NCBI RefSeq assembly: GCF_905120355.1
Contig: NZ_CAJHOB010000001.1
Coordinates: 62,001 to 126,000, forward strand
From: Azonexus hydrophilus
Lineage (GTDB): Bacteria; Pseudomonadota; Gammaproteobacteria; Burkholderiales; Rhodocyclaceae
Direction: 5' to 3'
DNA: 64,000 nt
The notes under the pieces were generated by a model. That model ran no database searches and was not told where the DNA came from. It saw only the letters and a list, made by a program, of their open reading frames with translations. Position numbers and translations under genes: made by a program. Shown here one piece after another: positions 28,097 to 37,451 of the stretch. Numbering within the stretch: position 1 is the stretch's first letter; each line of letters opens with the position of its first letter.

Positions 28097-29524
28097 ATGG
28101 CGCGAACGACCAAAAAAGCAGCCGCCGGCAAGGGCGCAACACGCAAGCTGTTCGTCCTCGATACCAACGTGCTCATGCACGACCCGAGCAGCCTGTTCCG
28201 CTTCGAGGAACATGACATCTTCCTGCCGATGATGACGCTGGAAGAGCTGGACAACCATAAAAAAGGCGCCTCGGAAATTGCCCGCAATGCGCGCCAGGCC
28301 TCGCGCATGCTGGATGAGCTGCTAGCCGGTGATGATTCATCGATCGACAACGGCATCGAACTGACCGCACCTTCCGGCAAGCTCGCCACGGGCCGCCTGT
28401 TCCTGCAGACCCAGGCCATCGGCAATGAATTGCCGACCGCCCTGCCAGCCTCGAAAGTCGACAATCACATCCTCTCAGTGGTCATTCACCTGCAGAAGCA
28501 ATTTGCCCAGCGCCCGGTGATTCTGGTGTCGAAAGACATCAACATGCGCATCAAGGCACGCGCACTCGATCTGCTGGCAGAAGACTACTTCAACGACAAG
28601 GTCCTGGAAGACACGGACATTCTGTATTCCGGTAGCCTGGCCCTGCCGGACAATTTCTGGGACAAGCACGGCAAGGGCATGGAATCCTGGAAACAGGAAG
28701 GCAGAACCTATTACAAGCTGAGTGGGCCGATGTGTCCGCAGTTTCTCATCAACCAGTTCGTCTGGATGGAAAAGGACGGCCTCTACGCCCAGGTGATTGA
28801 AGCAGCTGGCAAGAAGGCAACGCTGGAAACCCTGATCGATTACACCCATCCGAAAAATGCGGTGTGGGGCATCACGGCGCGCAATCGCGAGCAGAATTTT
28901 GCCCTCAACCTGCTGATGAATCCGGAAATCGATTTCGTGACCCTGCTCGGTCAGGCCGGCACCGGCAAGACCTTGCTGACGCTGGCGGCTGGTCTGGCAC
29001 AGACACTCGAAAAGAAAACCTTTTCCGAAATCATCATGACCCGCGCCACGGTCCCGGTGGGCGACGACATTGGCTTCCTGCCCGGCAGTGAAGAGGAAAA
29101 AATGGCGCCCTGGATGGGCGCCCTGGAAGACAACCTGGAAGTCCTCGCACATACGGATGACAACAGCCCCTACGGTGGCGACTGGGGCAAGGCGGCAACC
29201 AACGACATCCTGCGCGCCAAGATCAAGATCAAATCGCTCAATTTCATGCGCGGGCGTACTTTCATCAAGAAGTTCCTGATCATTGACGAAGCGCAGAACC
29301 TGACGCCGAAGCAGATGAAGACCCTGATTACCCGTGCCGGCCCGGGAACCAAGGTGATCTGTCTGGGCAACATCGCGCAGATCGACACCCCCTACCTGAC
29401 CGAAGGCAGTTCCGGCCTGACTTACGTGGTGGACCGCTTCAAGGGCTGGCCACATTCGGGTCACATCACGTTACAAAGAGGGGAGCGTTCGCGTCTGGCT
29501 GACCACGCAGCCGACGTGCTATAG
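28097..29524 (+). CDS. PhoH-family ATPase with N-terminal PIN domain
   Basis: 475 residues. A PIN nuclease-like domain (FVLDTNVLMHDPSSLFRFEEHD, residues 19-40) is joined to a PhoH ATPase domain with Walker A GQAGTGKT at about 285-292 and Walker B FLIIDEAQNLTPKQMKTL near 392. This is the PhoH2 layout, whose members are RNA helicases/nucleases; the cellular role is not settled. The ATG follows GAGGAG. It is not in the pst region, so the name does not imply phosphate control here. A terminator-like hairpin follows the stop codon. Confidence 0.93.
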   Translation: MARTTKKAAAGKGATRKLFVLDTNVLMHDPSSLFRFEEHDIFLPMMTLEELDNHKKGASEIARNARQASRMLDELLAGDDSSIDNGIELTAPSGKLATGRLFLQTQAIGNELPTALPASKVDNHILSVVIHLQKQFAQRPVILVSKDINMRIKARALDLLAEDYFNDKVLEDTDILYSGSLALPDNFWDKHGKGMESWKQEGRTYYKLSGPMCPQFLINQFVWMEKDGLYAQVIEAAGKKATLETLIDYTHPKNAVWGITARNREQNFALNLLMNPEIDFVTLLGQAGTGKTLLTLAAGLAQTLEKKTFSEIIMTRATVPVGDDIGFLPGSEEEKMAPWMGALEDNLEVLAHTDDNSPYGGDWGKAATNDILRAKIKIKSLNFMRGRTFIKKFLIIDEAQNLTPKQMKTLITRAGPGTKVICLGNIAQIDTPYLTEGSSGLTYVVDRFKGWPHSGHITLQRGERSRLADHAADVL

Positions 29525-29539
29525 TCAGCCCCAATTTCA

Positions 29540-29577
29540 GGCCATGGTCATGTGATTTTCATATGCCATGGCCCTTT
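29540..29577 (+). terminator. Terminator-like hairpin after the PhoH-family gene
   Basis: GGCCATGG (29540-29547) and CCATGGCC (29566-29573) form a perfect 8-bp stem that can extend inward with CAT/ATG, followed by CTTTC. The T-tract is short, so efficiency is uncertain. Confidence 0.5.
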
Positions 29578-29635
29578 CGATTGGATCCCGTCAGCGCCCA
29601 TTTTTTAGCGCCAACACGCACGCTGGAGTCATGTT

Positions 29636-30886
29636 TTGAAGCGTCGAGATTTCCTGGCTGCGGCCGCCGCCCTCCTCAGTCTGGAGGCCATCGCCGCGCC
29701 GCAGAAAAAGAACCAGAAAGCACCGGCACGATCGGCCAAGAAATCCAGCAGCAAACCCGCTGCATCAAGGAAGAAAAAAACTGCCGCAACCCGAAGCACG
29801 AAAGCACCGGCTCGTCCCATCGCTCCGCCGCCTTCGGCAGAAAATTCCGTCATCGACAATCCACCTGCCGGCACCTCTGCCACCCGCCTGCCCCCCGTAC
29901 GGGCAGCAGAAGTCCCGCAGCAATGGAAACAGTTCGAGATCGTCACCACCCTGAAGCTGAAAGCCAGCACGCCCTGCCGTTTCTGGCTACCTCTGCCCCT
30001 GGATCAGGATGGCCTCTATCAGCGTCTGAACAGCCATCAATGGCAGAGCAATTCACCCAAGCTCACTCTGTCCCGATTGCCCGACGGTCAGCTTGAGGTT
30101 CTGTACGCAGAGTGGCGCGGCGGCGAAGAAGCCCAACTGCAACTGGTGACCCAGATCAGCACGGCTGACCGCCAGTTCGACATCACCCGGCGCTCCATGG
30201 CACCGGAGCGCGAGGACATTCTGCGGCGGGCCTTGCAGGCAAGCGAAAACATTCCCAATGAGGGCCCGATTCGCCAATTGGGTGAACGCATCATCGGCCG
30301 CATCAAGGACCCAGTCGCGCAAGCCAAGGCAATCTATGACTGGATTACCGAAAACTGCCTGTACAACAGCACCCTGGCCGGCTGTGGCAGCGGCAACGTC
30401 AACCAGCAACTGAGCAGCGGCATTTACGGTGGGCGTTCAGCCGACATCAACGGGCTGTTCGTTGCCTTGTGCCGCAGCATGGGCATACCAGCCCGTACCG
30501 TTCCCGGTCTGCGCATCGGGCCCTCGAAACTGCTGCACAGTCTGGGTATCAACAATGGCGATGCCACACACGCCCAGCACGTCCGTGCCGAATTCTATGT
30601 TCCCGGTTATGCCTGGATTCCCACCGACCCCAGCGACGTCTGCCGTGCCATTGCCCGCGAATCGATGGGGCCGCACGATAGCCGCCTGGATGCCCTCAAG
30701 CGCGTCCTGTTCGGTGTCTGGGAGATGAACTGGATCGCCTTGAACAACGGCAACGATCTTCTGTTACCCGGCGACAACGCGCGCCAGGCATTTTTTGCGC
30801 ACCCGAAAGTGCTGCTTGATCAGCAAGCGCTGGATAGCCTCAACCCGCTGTTCACGCCGTACACCATCAGTACCCGCAGCCTCTGA
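29636..30886 (+). CDS. Transglutaminase-like protein with Tat-type leader and a Cys-to-Ser change
   Basis: 416 residues starting with TTG. The N-terminus MKRRDFLAAAAALLSLEAIA looks like a twin-arginine signal, followed by a Lys/Ala/Pro-rich linker (about residues 22-70). The transglutaminase core is GGRSADINGLFVALCRSMGIPARTVPGLRIG and then AQHVRAEFYVPGYAWIPTDPSDV. Relatives normally have GGKCADIN; here the nucleophile position is Ser268 (codon TCA at 30437-30439), while the His and Asp positions are kept. The protein may be inactive or a Ser variant. GGAG lies about 9 bases before the TTG. An ATG-TTT-TGA mini-ORF at 29631 overlaps the start. It precedes the minus-strand dnaB gene. Confidence 0.8.
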   Translation: MKRRDFLAAAAALLSLEAIAAPQKKNQKAPARSAKKSSSKPAASRKKKTAATRSTKAPARPIAPPPSAENSVIDNPPAGTSATRLPPVRAAEVPQQWKQFEIVTTLKLKASTPCRFWLPLPLDQDGLYQRLNSHQWQSNSPKLTLSRLPDGQLEVLYAEWRGGEEAQLQLVTQISTADRQFDITRRSMAPEREDILRRALQASENIPNEGPIRQLGERIIGRIKDPVAQAKAIYDWITENCLYNSTLAGCGSGNVNQQLSSGIYGGRSADINGLFVALCRSMGIPARTVPGLRIGPSKLLHSLGINNGDATHAQHVRAEFYVPGYAWIPTDPSDVCRAIARESMGPHDSRLDALKRVLFGVWEMNWIALNNGNDLLLPGDNARQAFFAHPKVLLDQQALDSLNPLFTPYTISTRSL

Positions 30887-30941
30887 GGCCAGTTCTGGTT
30901 CTGTGTGCTGCCAGCGTCCACTGCTGGTAGCAGCGCAGCAA

Positions 30942-32348
30942 TCAGTCGCGAGCTTCCCGGTATCCGCCGCCCGCCAGGTTCTCGAAACGGGTGTATTCGC
31001 CGAGGAAGGCCATGCGCACGGTGCCGGTTGGACCATTACGTTGCTTGCCGATGATGACTTCGGCAATCCCCTTGTCGGGCGAATCTTCCTTGTAATACTC
31101 GTCACGGTACATCATCAGGATCACGTCAGCATCCTGCTCGATGGCGCCTGATTCGCGCAAGTCAGACATCATCGGACGCTTGTCGGTACGTTCTTCGACT
31201 TTCCGCGACAGCTGTGACAAGGCAACAATGGGCACCTGCAGCTCTTTCGCCAGCGACTTGATCGAACGGGAGATTTCCGAAACCTCGGTCGCGCGGTTCT
31301 CTCCTTGTTTGTTGCCACTCATCAGCTGGATGTAGTCAATCACCAGCAGCCCCAGCTTGCCACCGTACTGGCGCGCCAGCCGGCGGGCACGGGCACGCAG
31401 GTTAGCCGGGGTAAGGCCACCGGTCTCATCGATGTAGATGGGCGCTTCGTGCAACTTACCCAGGGCAAACGACAGGCGCGACCATTCATCATCGGTCATC
31501 CGCCCGGTACGCAGGCTTTGTGAATTCAGACGCCCGATCGATGCCAGCATCCGCATCGCCAACTGCGCTCCCCCCATTTCCATGGAAAACACACCGACTG
31601 GCAGCCCGGTATCAACAGCTACGTTTTCGGCAATATTCAGCGCAAACGCTGTTTTACCCATCGAGGGGCGGCCGGCGACAATGATCAGATCACCGGGCTG
31701 GAAACCAGACGTTTTCTGGTCCAGATCGACAAAACCCGTCGGGACCCCGGTAATGTCAGATGGATTATCACGGTCGTGTAATTCCTGAATCCGCTCCACC
31801 ACCTGCGTAAGCAGCGGATTGATGTGCACGAAGCCTTCGGCATGTCCGGCACCGGCTTCGGCAATCTTGAAAATCTTTGACTCAGCCTCATCGAGCAAGG
31901 TGGCCGCATCACGCCCGAGTGGGTTGAGTGCATCCGTCGCAATTTCATCGGCGGTCGCCACCAGCTGGCGCAACACGGCGCGTTCGCGCACGATCTCGGC
32001 ATAACGACGAATATTGGCGGCCGAAGGGGTGTTCGCCGCCAGTTCGCCAAGGTAGGCAAGGCCTCCTGTCTGGTCATTTTCACCCGCAGCGTCGATGGCC
32101 TCGGCAACCGTCACCACGTCGGCTGGCTTGGCTTTTTCCAGCAACCCACGGATTTGACGGAAAATCCGGCGGTGTTCATCGCGATAAAAATCGCTTTCCG
32201 TCACTTGATCGCCAATCCGATCCCAGGCATTGTTGTCGAGCAGCAACCCACCCAGAACCGACTGCTCAGCCTCAATCGAATGCGGTGGCACACGCAACAG
32301 CTCCAGCGATGGATCTTTAGTTTTGGGTTTGCTGGTACGGGTATTCAT
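30942..32348 (-). CDS. dnaB: Replicative DNA helicase DnaB
   Basis: 468 residues. The N-terminal domain begins RVPPHSIEAEQSVLGGLLLDN, as in all DnaB. The RecA-like domain has FQPGDLIIVAGRPSMGKTAFALNIAEN (Walker A), LGLLVIDYIQLMSG (Walker B) and the arginine finger region KQRNGPTG. It unwinds DNA at the replication fork. The ATG at 32346-32348 is preferred to a TTG directly before it. It lies downstream of rplI but is separated by a terminator. Confidence 0.96.
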   Translation of the reverse strand: MNTRTSKPKTKDPSLELLRVPPHSIEAEQSVLGGLLLDNNAWDRIGDQVTESDFYRDEHRRIFRQIRGLLEKAKPADVVTVAEAIDAAGENDQTGGLAYLGELAANTPSAANIRRYAEIVRERAVLRQLVATADEIATDALNPLGRDAATLLDEAESKIFKIAEAGAGHAEGFVHINPLLTQVVERIQELHDRDNPSDITGVPTGFVDLDQKTSGFQPGDLIIVAGRPSMGKTAFALNIAENVAVDTGLPVGVFSMEMGGAQLAMRMLASIGRLNSQSLRTGRMTDDEWSRLSFALGKLHEAPIYIDETGGLTPANLRARARRLARQYGGKLGLLVIDYIQLMSGNKQGENRATEVSEISRSIKSLAKELQVPIVALSQLSRKVEERTDKRPMMSDLRESGAIEQDADVILMMYRDEYYKEDSPDKGIAEVIIGKQRNGPTGTVRMAFLGEYTRFENLAGGGYREARD

Positions 32349-32361
32349 CAAAGGGTCCGGA

Positions 32362-32391
32362 AATTAAAAAGGCCCCGCGTCGCGGGGCCTT
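32362..32391 (-). terminator. Intrinsic terminator after rplI
   Basis: GGCCCCGCG (32371-32379) and CGCGGGGCC (32381-32389) form a 9-bp stem with AA/TT flanks. On the minus strand it is followed by TTTTTAATTT, which fits termination of the rpsF-priB-rpsR-rplI operon before dnaB. Confidence 0.85.
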
Positions 32392-32411
32392 GCAGCGTAA
32401 GTGAAAGCGCC

Positions 32412-32858
32412 TTATTCGGCAACCACATTCACGGTCACTGTTGCCAGCACATCGGTGTGCAGAGCCACTTCAACCGGAAACTCACCGATCATCTTGAGCG
32501 GGCCTTCCGGCAGGCGGACAGCAGATTTGTCAACATCGAAACCGGCGGCCTTGAGTGCCTCGGCGATATCCGCATTGCCCACAGAACCAAACAGACGGCC
32601 ATCCATTGCCGACTTGCGGGCAACGGAAACTGCAGCGCCATTCAATTTGTCGGCGACAGCCTGGGCAGCAGCCAGCTTCTCGGCAGCAAGCTTTTCCAGT
32701 TCGGCACGACGGGCTTCGAACTCAGCCAGAGCCGCCGGCGTGGCGCGCTTTGCTTTTTTCTGTGGAATCAGGAAGTTACGAGCGTAACCATCCTTGACCT
32801 TGACCACTTCACCGAGGTTACCAAGGTTCAGGACCTTTTCGAGCAGAATGATTTGCAT
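32412..32858 (-). CDS. rplI: 50S ribosomal protein L9
   Basis: 148 residues. [40 protein letters not shown] is the L9 N-terminal RNA-binding domain, followed by the long connecting helix (Ala/Glu/Lys-rich, about 42-75) and the C-terminal domain. It binds 23S rRNA near the L1 stalk. It is the last gene of the operon. Confidence 0.97.
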   Translation of the reverse strand: MQIILLEKVLNLGNLGEVVKVKDGYARNFLIPQKKAKRATPAALAEFEARRAELEKLAAEKLAAAQAVADKLNGAAVSVARKSAMDGRLFGSVGNADIAEALKAAGFDVDKSAVRLPEGPLKMIGEFPVEVALHTDVLATVTVNVVAE

Positions 32859-32873
32859 GTGTCGTCTCCTCGA

Positions 32874-33149
32874 TTACTGATGGTTGTCGGTATAGGGCAA
32901 CAGTGCCAGGAAGCGGGCACGCTTGATGGCGGTACCCAGCTGACGCTGATAGCCAGCCTTGGTGCCGGTCAGACGAGCCGGCATGATCTTGGCGTTTTCC
33001 TGGATGTATTCCTTGAGCACATCGACATCCTTGTAGTCGACCTGCTCAACCTTTTCTGCCGTGAAGCGGCAGAATTTGCGGCGCTTGAAGAGGCTGCTGC
33101 CGCGACGTTTTTTCTTGTCATCAAGTTTTTTCTTGAAGAATCGTGCCAT
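32874..33149 (-). CDS. rpsR: 30S ribosomal protein S18
   Basis: 91 residues ([20 protein letters not shown]), with the typical [23 protein letters not shown] and the [26 protein letters not shown] end. The start at 33147-33149 follows AAGGAAACGAAA; an upstream in-frame start at 33173 is not needed. The gene overlaps the end of priB by 29 bp, so they are coupled. S18 pairs with S6 in the 30S platform. Confidence 0.97.
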   Translation of the reverse strand: MARFFKKKLDDKKKRRGSSLFKRRKFCRFTAEKVEQVDYKDVDVLKEYIQENAKIMPARLTGTKAGYQRQLGTAIKRARFLALLPYTDNHQ

Positions 33150-33450
33150 TTTCGTTTCCTTCCAAATATTCAATCATCTGTGCGTGCAGGACGGGGGTTT
33201 TGCTGTGACGGCTGCGGGCCGCGAGAAAGCCTTCGACTTTAACCCCGCCACCGAGTGACCCCGCTGCCAGAACCTTGGCCAGATCACCGAGTGCCACTAC
33301 CGCCAACTCGACTTCTACCTGCCGCTCACCGCCATTTTCATGCAGCTGTGAACGATGTTGTAGCCGTGCTTCGCTGACCGCAACCCCAGCCGGGGTATAG
33401 CGCATTGGCTTGCGCTCGATCAGGTTGCCAGACAAAACAATGGTATTCAG
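33121..33450 (-). CDS. priB: Primosomal replication protein N (PriB)
   Basis: 109 residues with the single-strand-binding OB fold: [33 protein letters not shown] matches E. coli PriB NRLVLSGTV..PLRKVSPSGIP. It helps restart replication forks with PriA. No ATG is available at the family start; CTG at 33448-33450 has GGAGG four bases upstream and gives the family N-terminus. TTG at 33465 and GTG at 33504 are in frame but lack a ribosome site or overlap rpsF. The position between rpsF and rpsR is standard for beta- and gammaproteobacteria. Confidence 0.88.
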   Translation of the reverse strand: MNTIVLSGNLIERKPMRYTPAGVAVSEARLQHRSQLHENGGERQVEVELAVVALGDLAKVLAAGSLGGGVKVEGFLAARSRHSKTPVLHAQMIEYLEGNENGTILQEKT

Positions 33451-33472
33451 TCGTCCTCCGTCCAAACGCCAA

Positions 33473-33844
33473 TCAGGCTGCTTCAGCCGCCGGCTCAGCC
33501 TCACCCGCGAGCAGGGGTTTCGACTTCTCTTCCTTCATCATCGGCGAAGGCGAGGTCACTGCCGCTTTCATCTTGATGGTCAGATGACGCAGCACGGCAT
33601 CGTTGAACTTGAAAGCGAGCTCGAGTTCATTCAGCGTTTCACCATCACACTCGATGTTCATCAGCACATAGTGTGCTTTGTGGATTTTCTGGATCGGGTA
33701 AGCCAGTTGACGGCGACCCCAGTCTTCCAGACGGTGCACCGAGCCACCTTTGGCGGTGACGATGGCACGATAACGGTCGACCATGCCGGGCACTTGTTCG
33801 CTCTGGTCCGGATGGACGATAAAGCAGATTTCATAATGACGCAT
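33473..33844 (-). CDS. rpsF: 30S ribosomal protein S6
   Basis: 123 residues. [65 protein letters not shown] is S6 without doubt. The ATG at 33842-33844 follows AAAAGGAG. The C-terminal tail is Glu/Ala-rich, as common in proteobacteria. First gene of the rpsF-priB-rpsR-rplI operon. Confidence 0.97.
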   Translation of the reverse strand: MRHYEICFIVHPDQSEQVPGMVDRYRAIVTAKGGSVHRLEDWGRRQLAYPIQKIHKAHYVLMNIECDGETLNELELAFKFNDAVLRHLTIKMKAAVTSPSPMMKEEKSKPLLAGEAEPAAEAA

Positions 33845-33865
33845 GAATGCTCCTTTTGGGATAAA

Positions 33866-33889
33866 CCCTCCGTCATGCGAACGGTAGGG
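33866..33889 (-). promoter_or_regulatory. Candidate S6:S18 autoregulatory leader hairpin before rpsF
   Basis: On the minus strand CCCTACCGT pairs with ACGGAGGG around TTCGCATG, leaving an unpaired A next to CCG. The known S6:S18-binding leader motif has a bulged CCG in such a stem shortly before rpsF, and this one ends 22 bp before the start codon. The match to the exact motif geometry is by eye. Confidence 0.45.
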
Positions 33890-34041
33890 CAAGGTGGAAA
33901 ACGTGGGATTTTACCACCCATACCAAATCATCGAAACAGATTTCGCGATTTTTCTGCAAAAAACCCGTATTACCCCAAGAAGTGTCTCAGCTAGTGCTCG
34001 ATGCTGTGACGCAAGCGCAAGCTCGCTGGCAGCCATCCGGA

Positions 34042-35796
34042 TCAAGCATCGGCCAGCTCTCGCTCAATGTTGAGTTCTGTTTCCTTCAACTCAATCAAGA
34101 AGAGGATATCCTCCACCACAGGCAAAGGAAAACCTTGGCGCTGACCACTACGATTGTCACGCAACAACTGCTGCATGTAATCAAGAACCTCGGGCGAGGA
34201 CCACTGCTTGGTCAAGGCGGCCACAATCCGCGGCATATCCTCCACACTGCGCGCACGATCCGACGACTGCGCCGCATCGACAATCGCGACATCCTCCGGC
34301 GCAGACCCGGATGAACCATTCTCGGTTGGTTCCCACGGCTGAATTTCCACATTGAAATGCTGATTCAGGTTGCTGGCCACGGCATCGAACTCTTCCCGCA
34401 TGTTGGCCATGCGGTACACCTCCAGCAACCGCACCCAAGGCTGCAATGCCTCTTGTGGGTTATTGTCGATGTATTCCTGCAGCGCTTGCGCCGCACCCTT
34501 GACCCGCCCGAAGGACAGCATGATGTCAGCCAGTTCCATCACTGGATTGGCTTCGAAGTGCTCATCAACCGTAGTCGGGTTGATCGAGAAAATGGAATCA
34601 CCTGGACGCGGTTGCGGCTTAGCTGGCACCACCGGGGCAACACTTGCTGTACCGCCAAGTTCAAAATCCACGGGCAAGGGCTTGTTAGCAGCTGCCGGCT
34701 CCAGATGCAAATCAACCTGCTGCGCTACCGCACGGGAAGGAACACTCAATTCAGCCTGACGCGGCGCATCCACCAAAGGTTCGGCATGCAGAAGACCAGC
34801 GTTGTCCGCGTCCCTGGCTTGGCGCTGCCGCCAGTACAGCCCGCCGGCCAGAAGCAATACCAACGCCAGCAGCAAACCGTACCACCCCCAGTCCGACGAC
34901 GCCTCTTCCAGCGGAGCCGCTGGCACAGCAGCCGCTTGCGGCAACGGCGCATCCTCAACAGCTGCAGCACGTGCCTGCAAACCTGCCGCCCGCCCCTGCA
35001 GATCAGTCAAGGCGGCTTCCATGCTGCGCAGCTTTTCCGCTACCGCCAACTGATCGGTGGCACGCTCATGCAGAGCTGCCAGCATTCGATACTCGAGACG
35101 TAGTGCTTCGCGCTGTTCCTGAGTGAATGCAGTTTCACGCAGCATGTGCTCGCCAAGCACCATGGACAGGCGCAAAGATGCCTCGCCGCCATCGTCATTT
35201 GCTGAGAGAAAGAAGCGGTCGCCGCCACCCTGCGTTGCGGCAGCAAGCGGCTGATGCACCACCTGCCCCCCCACCGTGGAGAGCTGCTGGTCTCCAGCGA
35301 GAGGCAACACTGGCACCGCCTGCGCCCGCGATGCGGCACGCCGTACCTCACTGCGTTCTCGCTTTCTGCGCGAAACTGGCAATTTTTCCGCCACATCCTG
35401 CGTGGTCACTGCTGGCACAGATTCTGTCAGAACGGGATTGGCGAGAAGCGTGTATTCACGATAAAGATCATTGCCGCAACCTAGATCGATTGCCACCTGA
35501 AACAACGGCTCACGCACCACGTCCGAGCGCAGGCGCAAGCGCGGCGACTTACCTGGAACGACCTGAACATCAGCCTGCTTCACCCAGGGCAAATCTTCCC
35601 CGGAGCGGGGCTTCACCACCCGAAAACAACTGCCATCCGGGACAGCTCCGTCGACCCCAAGCAGGGGAATGCTGAGATCGAGGCGTTGCCCGAGAACCGG
35701 CTCCTGGCGCGGCTCTCCCAGGCCAACGGCCAGCGCCACTGACGGCAACACCAGCGCACCGCCAAGAAACAGAATATGTGCAAGCTTTTGCTTCAA
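34042..35796 (-). CDS. FimV-like pilus/polar-organisation protein
   Basis: 584 residues. A signal peptide (KQKLAHILFLGGALVLPSVALA) is followed by GLGEPRQEPVLGQRLDLSIPL, the FimV N-terminal hallmark. A basic and Ala/Pro-rich periplasmic part, a coiled-coil stretch (LRLEYRMLAALHERATDQLAVAEKLRSMEAALTDLQ) and one TM helix (GWYGLLLALVLLLAGGLYW) follow. The cytoplasmic tail has a TPR-like segment (VMELADIMLSFGRVKGAAQALQEYIDNNPQEAL). FimV proteins organise type IV pili and polar signalling. The start is TTG at 35794-35796 with GAGGTG upstream; it is shorter than classical FimV. Confidence 0.75.
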   Translation of the reverse strand: MKQKLAHILFLGGALVLPSVALAVGLGEPRQEPVLGQRLDLSIPLLGVDGAVPDGSCFRVVKPRSGEDLPWVKQADVQVVPGKSPRLRLRSDVVREPLFQVAIDLGCGNDLYREYTLLANPVLTESVPAVTTQDVAEKLPVSRRKRERSEVRRAASRAQAVPVLPLAGDQQLSTVGGQVVHQPLAAATQGGGDRFFLSANDDGGEASLRLSMVLGEHMLRETAFTQEQREALRLEYRMLAALHERATDQLAVAEKLRSMEAALTDLQGRAAGLQARAAAVEDAPLPQAAAVPAAPLEEASSDWGWYGLLLALVLLLAGGLYWRQRQARDADNAGLLHAEPLVDAPRQAELSVPSRAVAQQVDLHLEPAAANKPLPVDFELGGTASVAPVVPAKPQPRPGDSIFSINPTTVDEHFEANPVMELADIMLSFGRVKGAAQALQEYIDNNPQEALQPWVRLLEVYRMANMREEFDAVASNLNQHFNVEIQPWEPTENGSSGSAPEDVAIVDAAQSSDRARSVEDMPRIVAALTKQWSSPEVLDYMQQLLRDNRSGQRQGFPLPVVEDILFLIELKETELNIERELADA

Positions 35797-35842
35797 CGAA
35801 GCACCTCTAATGACGCATAAATATATCCGGCGATTATAACGG

Positions 35843-36508
35843 CTATTTATGAAAAATGTAGTGCGCATCATCAAACGACCCAACCCAATGCGGACGGTAG
35901 ATGACGAAAACTGTCAGCACTCCACCTGACAGCCAGGCTTCAGAAAATGCCAGAAGCAGAAAATACGGCAAATATTCTTCAAATAGATAGAGCAAGGGGT
36001 AAGCGCCCCCCAACCCCAGTAGCAAGGTCGAAACCAGACCAACACCCAGAATTACCGCGCCGCCGCACAGAAAGGCATTGACGAATATGTAAACGAAATA
36101 ATTTCTCGGCAAGCGCACAGCCAGCAACCGGAACAACCCATGACTCAGCGCAACGCCAACCCCCGCCAGCAGCAAGGCATTCGCCGCATAAGAAAACCAG
36201 GCGCCGCCGTCGTTCAGGCTGGTGCACAACAGGACGACGGCCAATCCAACCAGTGCCAGATGGGGACCGAAAACCAGGGTGAACACATTGGCACCCAGCA
36301 GATGCAGGCTCAACCCTTCCTGGGCACTGGCTTTCATCGTCCACAGCAGAACCAGAGCGACGATCAATCCCAACCATAGATTGGACTGCTCGGAATCCAC
36401 CAGACGCTTCCAGGGCGCGCGCCAAACAGAATGGGCGAAAAGAGGTATCCAGACGAGCCATGCCGCCCAGTACCACGTTTCGCCCAACAGGTTATCAGTC
36501 AGATTCAC
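35843..36508 (-). CDS. CbiM-like energy-coupling-factor permease (predicted membrane protein)
   Basis: 221 residues with about six hydrophobic helices. LHLLGANVFTLVFGPHLALVGLAVVLLCTSL resembles the substrate-pocket region of CbiM/NikM, though the typical N-terminal MHI... metal-binding start is absent (MNLTDNLLGETW). It belongs to the CbiM-like membrane proteins found alone in many proteobacteria. No ECF ATPase is adjacent, so a transport role is uncertain. It follows etfA by 9 bp and may share its transcript. Confidence 0.65.
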   Translation of the reverse strand: MNLTDNLLGETWYWAAWLVWIPLFAHSVWRAPWKRLVDSEQSNLWLGLIVALVLLWTMKASAQEGLSLHLLGANVFTLVFGPHLALVGLAVVLLCTSLNDGGAWFSYAANALLLAGVGVALSHGLFRLLAVRLPRNYFVYIFVNAFLCGGAVILGVGLVSTLLLGLGGAYPLLYLFEEYLPYFLLLAFSEAWLSGGVLTVFVIYRPHWVGSFDDAHYIFHK

Positions 36509-36517
36509 ACGGGCATT

Positions 36518-37450
36518 TTAGCCCAGCGCGCGCTCCAACTGCGGCACCACTTCAAACAAATCGGCCACCAGACCGTAATCGGCCACTTGGAAGATCGGCG
36601 CATCAGGATCCTTGTTGATCGCCACGATCACCTTGGAGTCCTTCATGCCAGCGAGATGCTGAATGGCACCGGAAATACCAACCGCGACGTAAAGCTGCGG
36701 CGCCACAACCTTGCCGGTTTGCCCGACCTGATAGTCGTTCGGGACAAAGCCGGCATCAACTGCAGCACGACTGGCGCCGAGCGCAGCGCCCAGCTTGTCG
36801 GCCAGCGGATCAAGCAATTTGTGGTAGTTGTCACCACTGCCAAGGCCACGACCACCGGAAACGATGATCTTTGCTGCGCCGAGTTCCGGACGTTCAGACT
36901 TGGTGAGTTCCCGCCCCTGCAGCTGCGTGCAGCCAACATCGGCCGCTGCCGCCAGCACTTCGACCGGTGCGCTATTACCTGCGCCCACGGCATCGAAGGC
37001 TGTAGTACGCACGGTAATGACCTTGATCTTGTCCGCACTTTGCACGGTGGCCATGGCATTGCCGGCATAGATCGGGCGCACGAAGGTATCAGCGCTTTCA
37101 ACCGCCGTGATTTCCGAGATCTGAGCCACATCGAGCAGGGCCGCCACGCGCGGCAGCACGTTCTTGCCGAACGTGGTGGCCGGCGCAAGGATGTGGGAAT
37201 AGGCGCCTGCCTGCGCCACTACCAAGGCCGCAACGTTTTCGGCGGTCTGATCGGCATAGTGCGCAGCATCAGCCACCAGCACCTTGCTCACGCCCTGCAG
37301 GGTAGCCGCCTGCGTAGCGGCGGCCGCACACCCTGCCCCGGCGACGAGCACATGAATATCGCCACCAAGCTTTGCCGCTGCAGCCAGGGTATTGAGGGTG
37401 GCAGCCTTGACGCTTTGCTGGTCGTGTTCGGCAATTACAAGAATCGTCAT
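36518..37450 (-). CDS. etfA: Electron transfer flavoprotein alpha subunit
   Basis: 310 residues. The C-terminal FAD domain is clear: [74 protein letters not shown], then [28 protein letters not shown]. With EtfB it carries electrons from acyl-CoA dehydrogenases to the quinone pool. The start is one base after the etfB stop, so the two form an operon. Confidence 0.97.
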   Translation of the reverse strand: MTILVIAEHDQQSVKAATLNTLAAAAKLGGDIHVLVAGAGCAAAATQAATLQGVSKVLVADAAHYADQTAENVAALVVAQAGAYSHILAPATTFGKNVLPRVAALLDVAQISEITAVESADTFVRPIYAGNAMATVQSADKIKVITVRTTAFDAVGAGNSAPVEVLAAAADVGCTQLQGRELTKSERPELGAAKIIVSGGRGLGSGDNYHKLLDPLADKLGAALGASRAAVDAGFVPNDYQVGQTGKVVAPQLYVAVGISGAIQHLAGMKDSKVIVAINKDPDAPIFQVADYGLVADLFEVVPQLERALG

Positions 37451-37451
37451 G

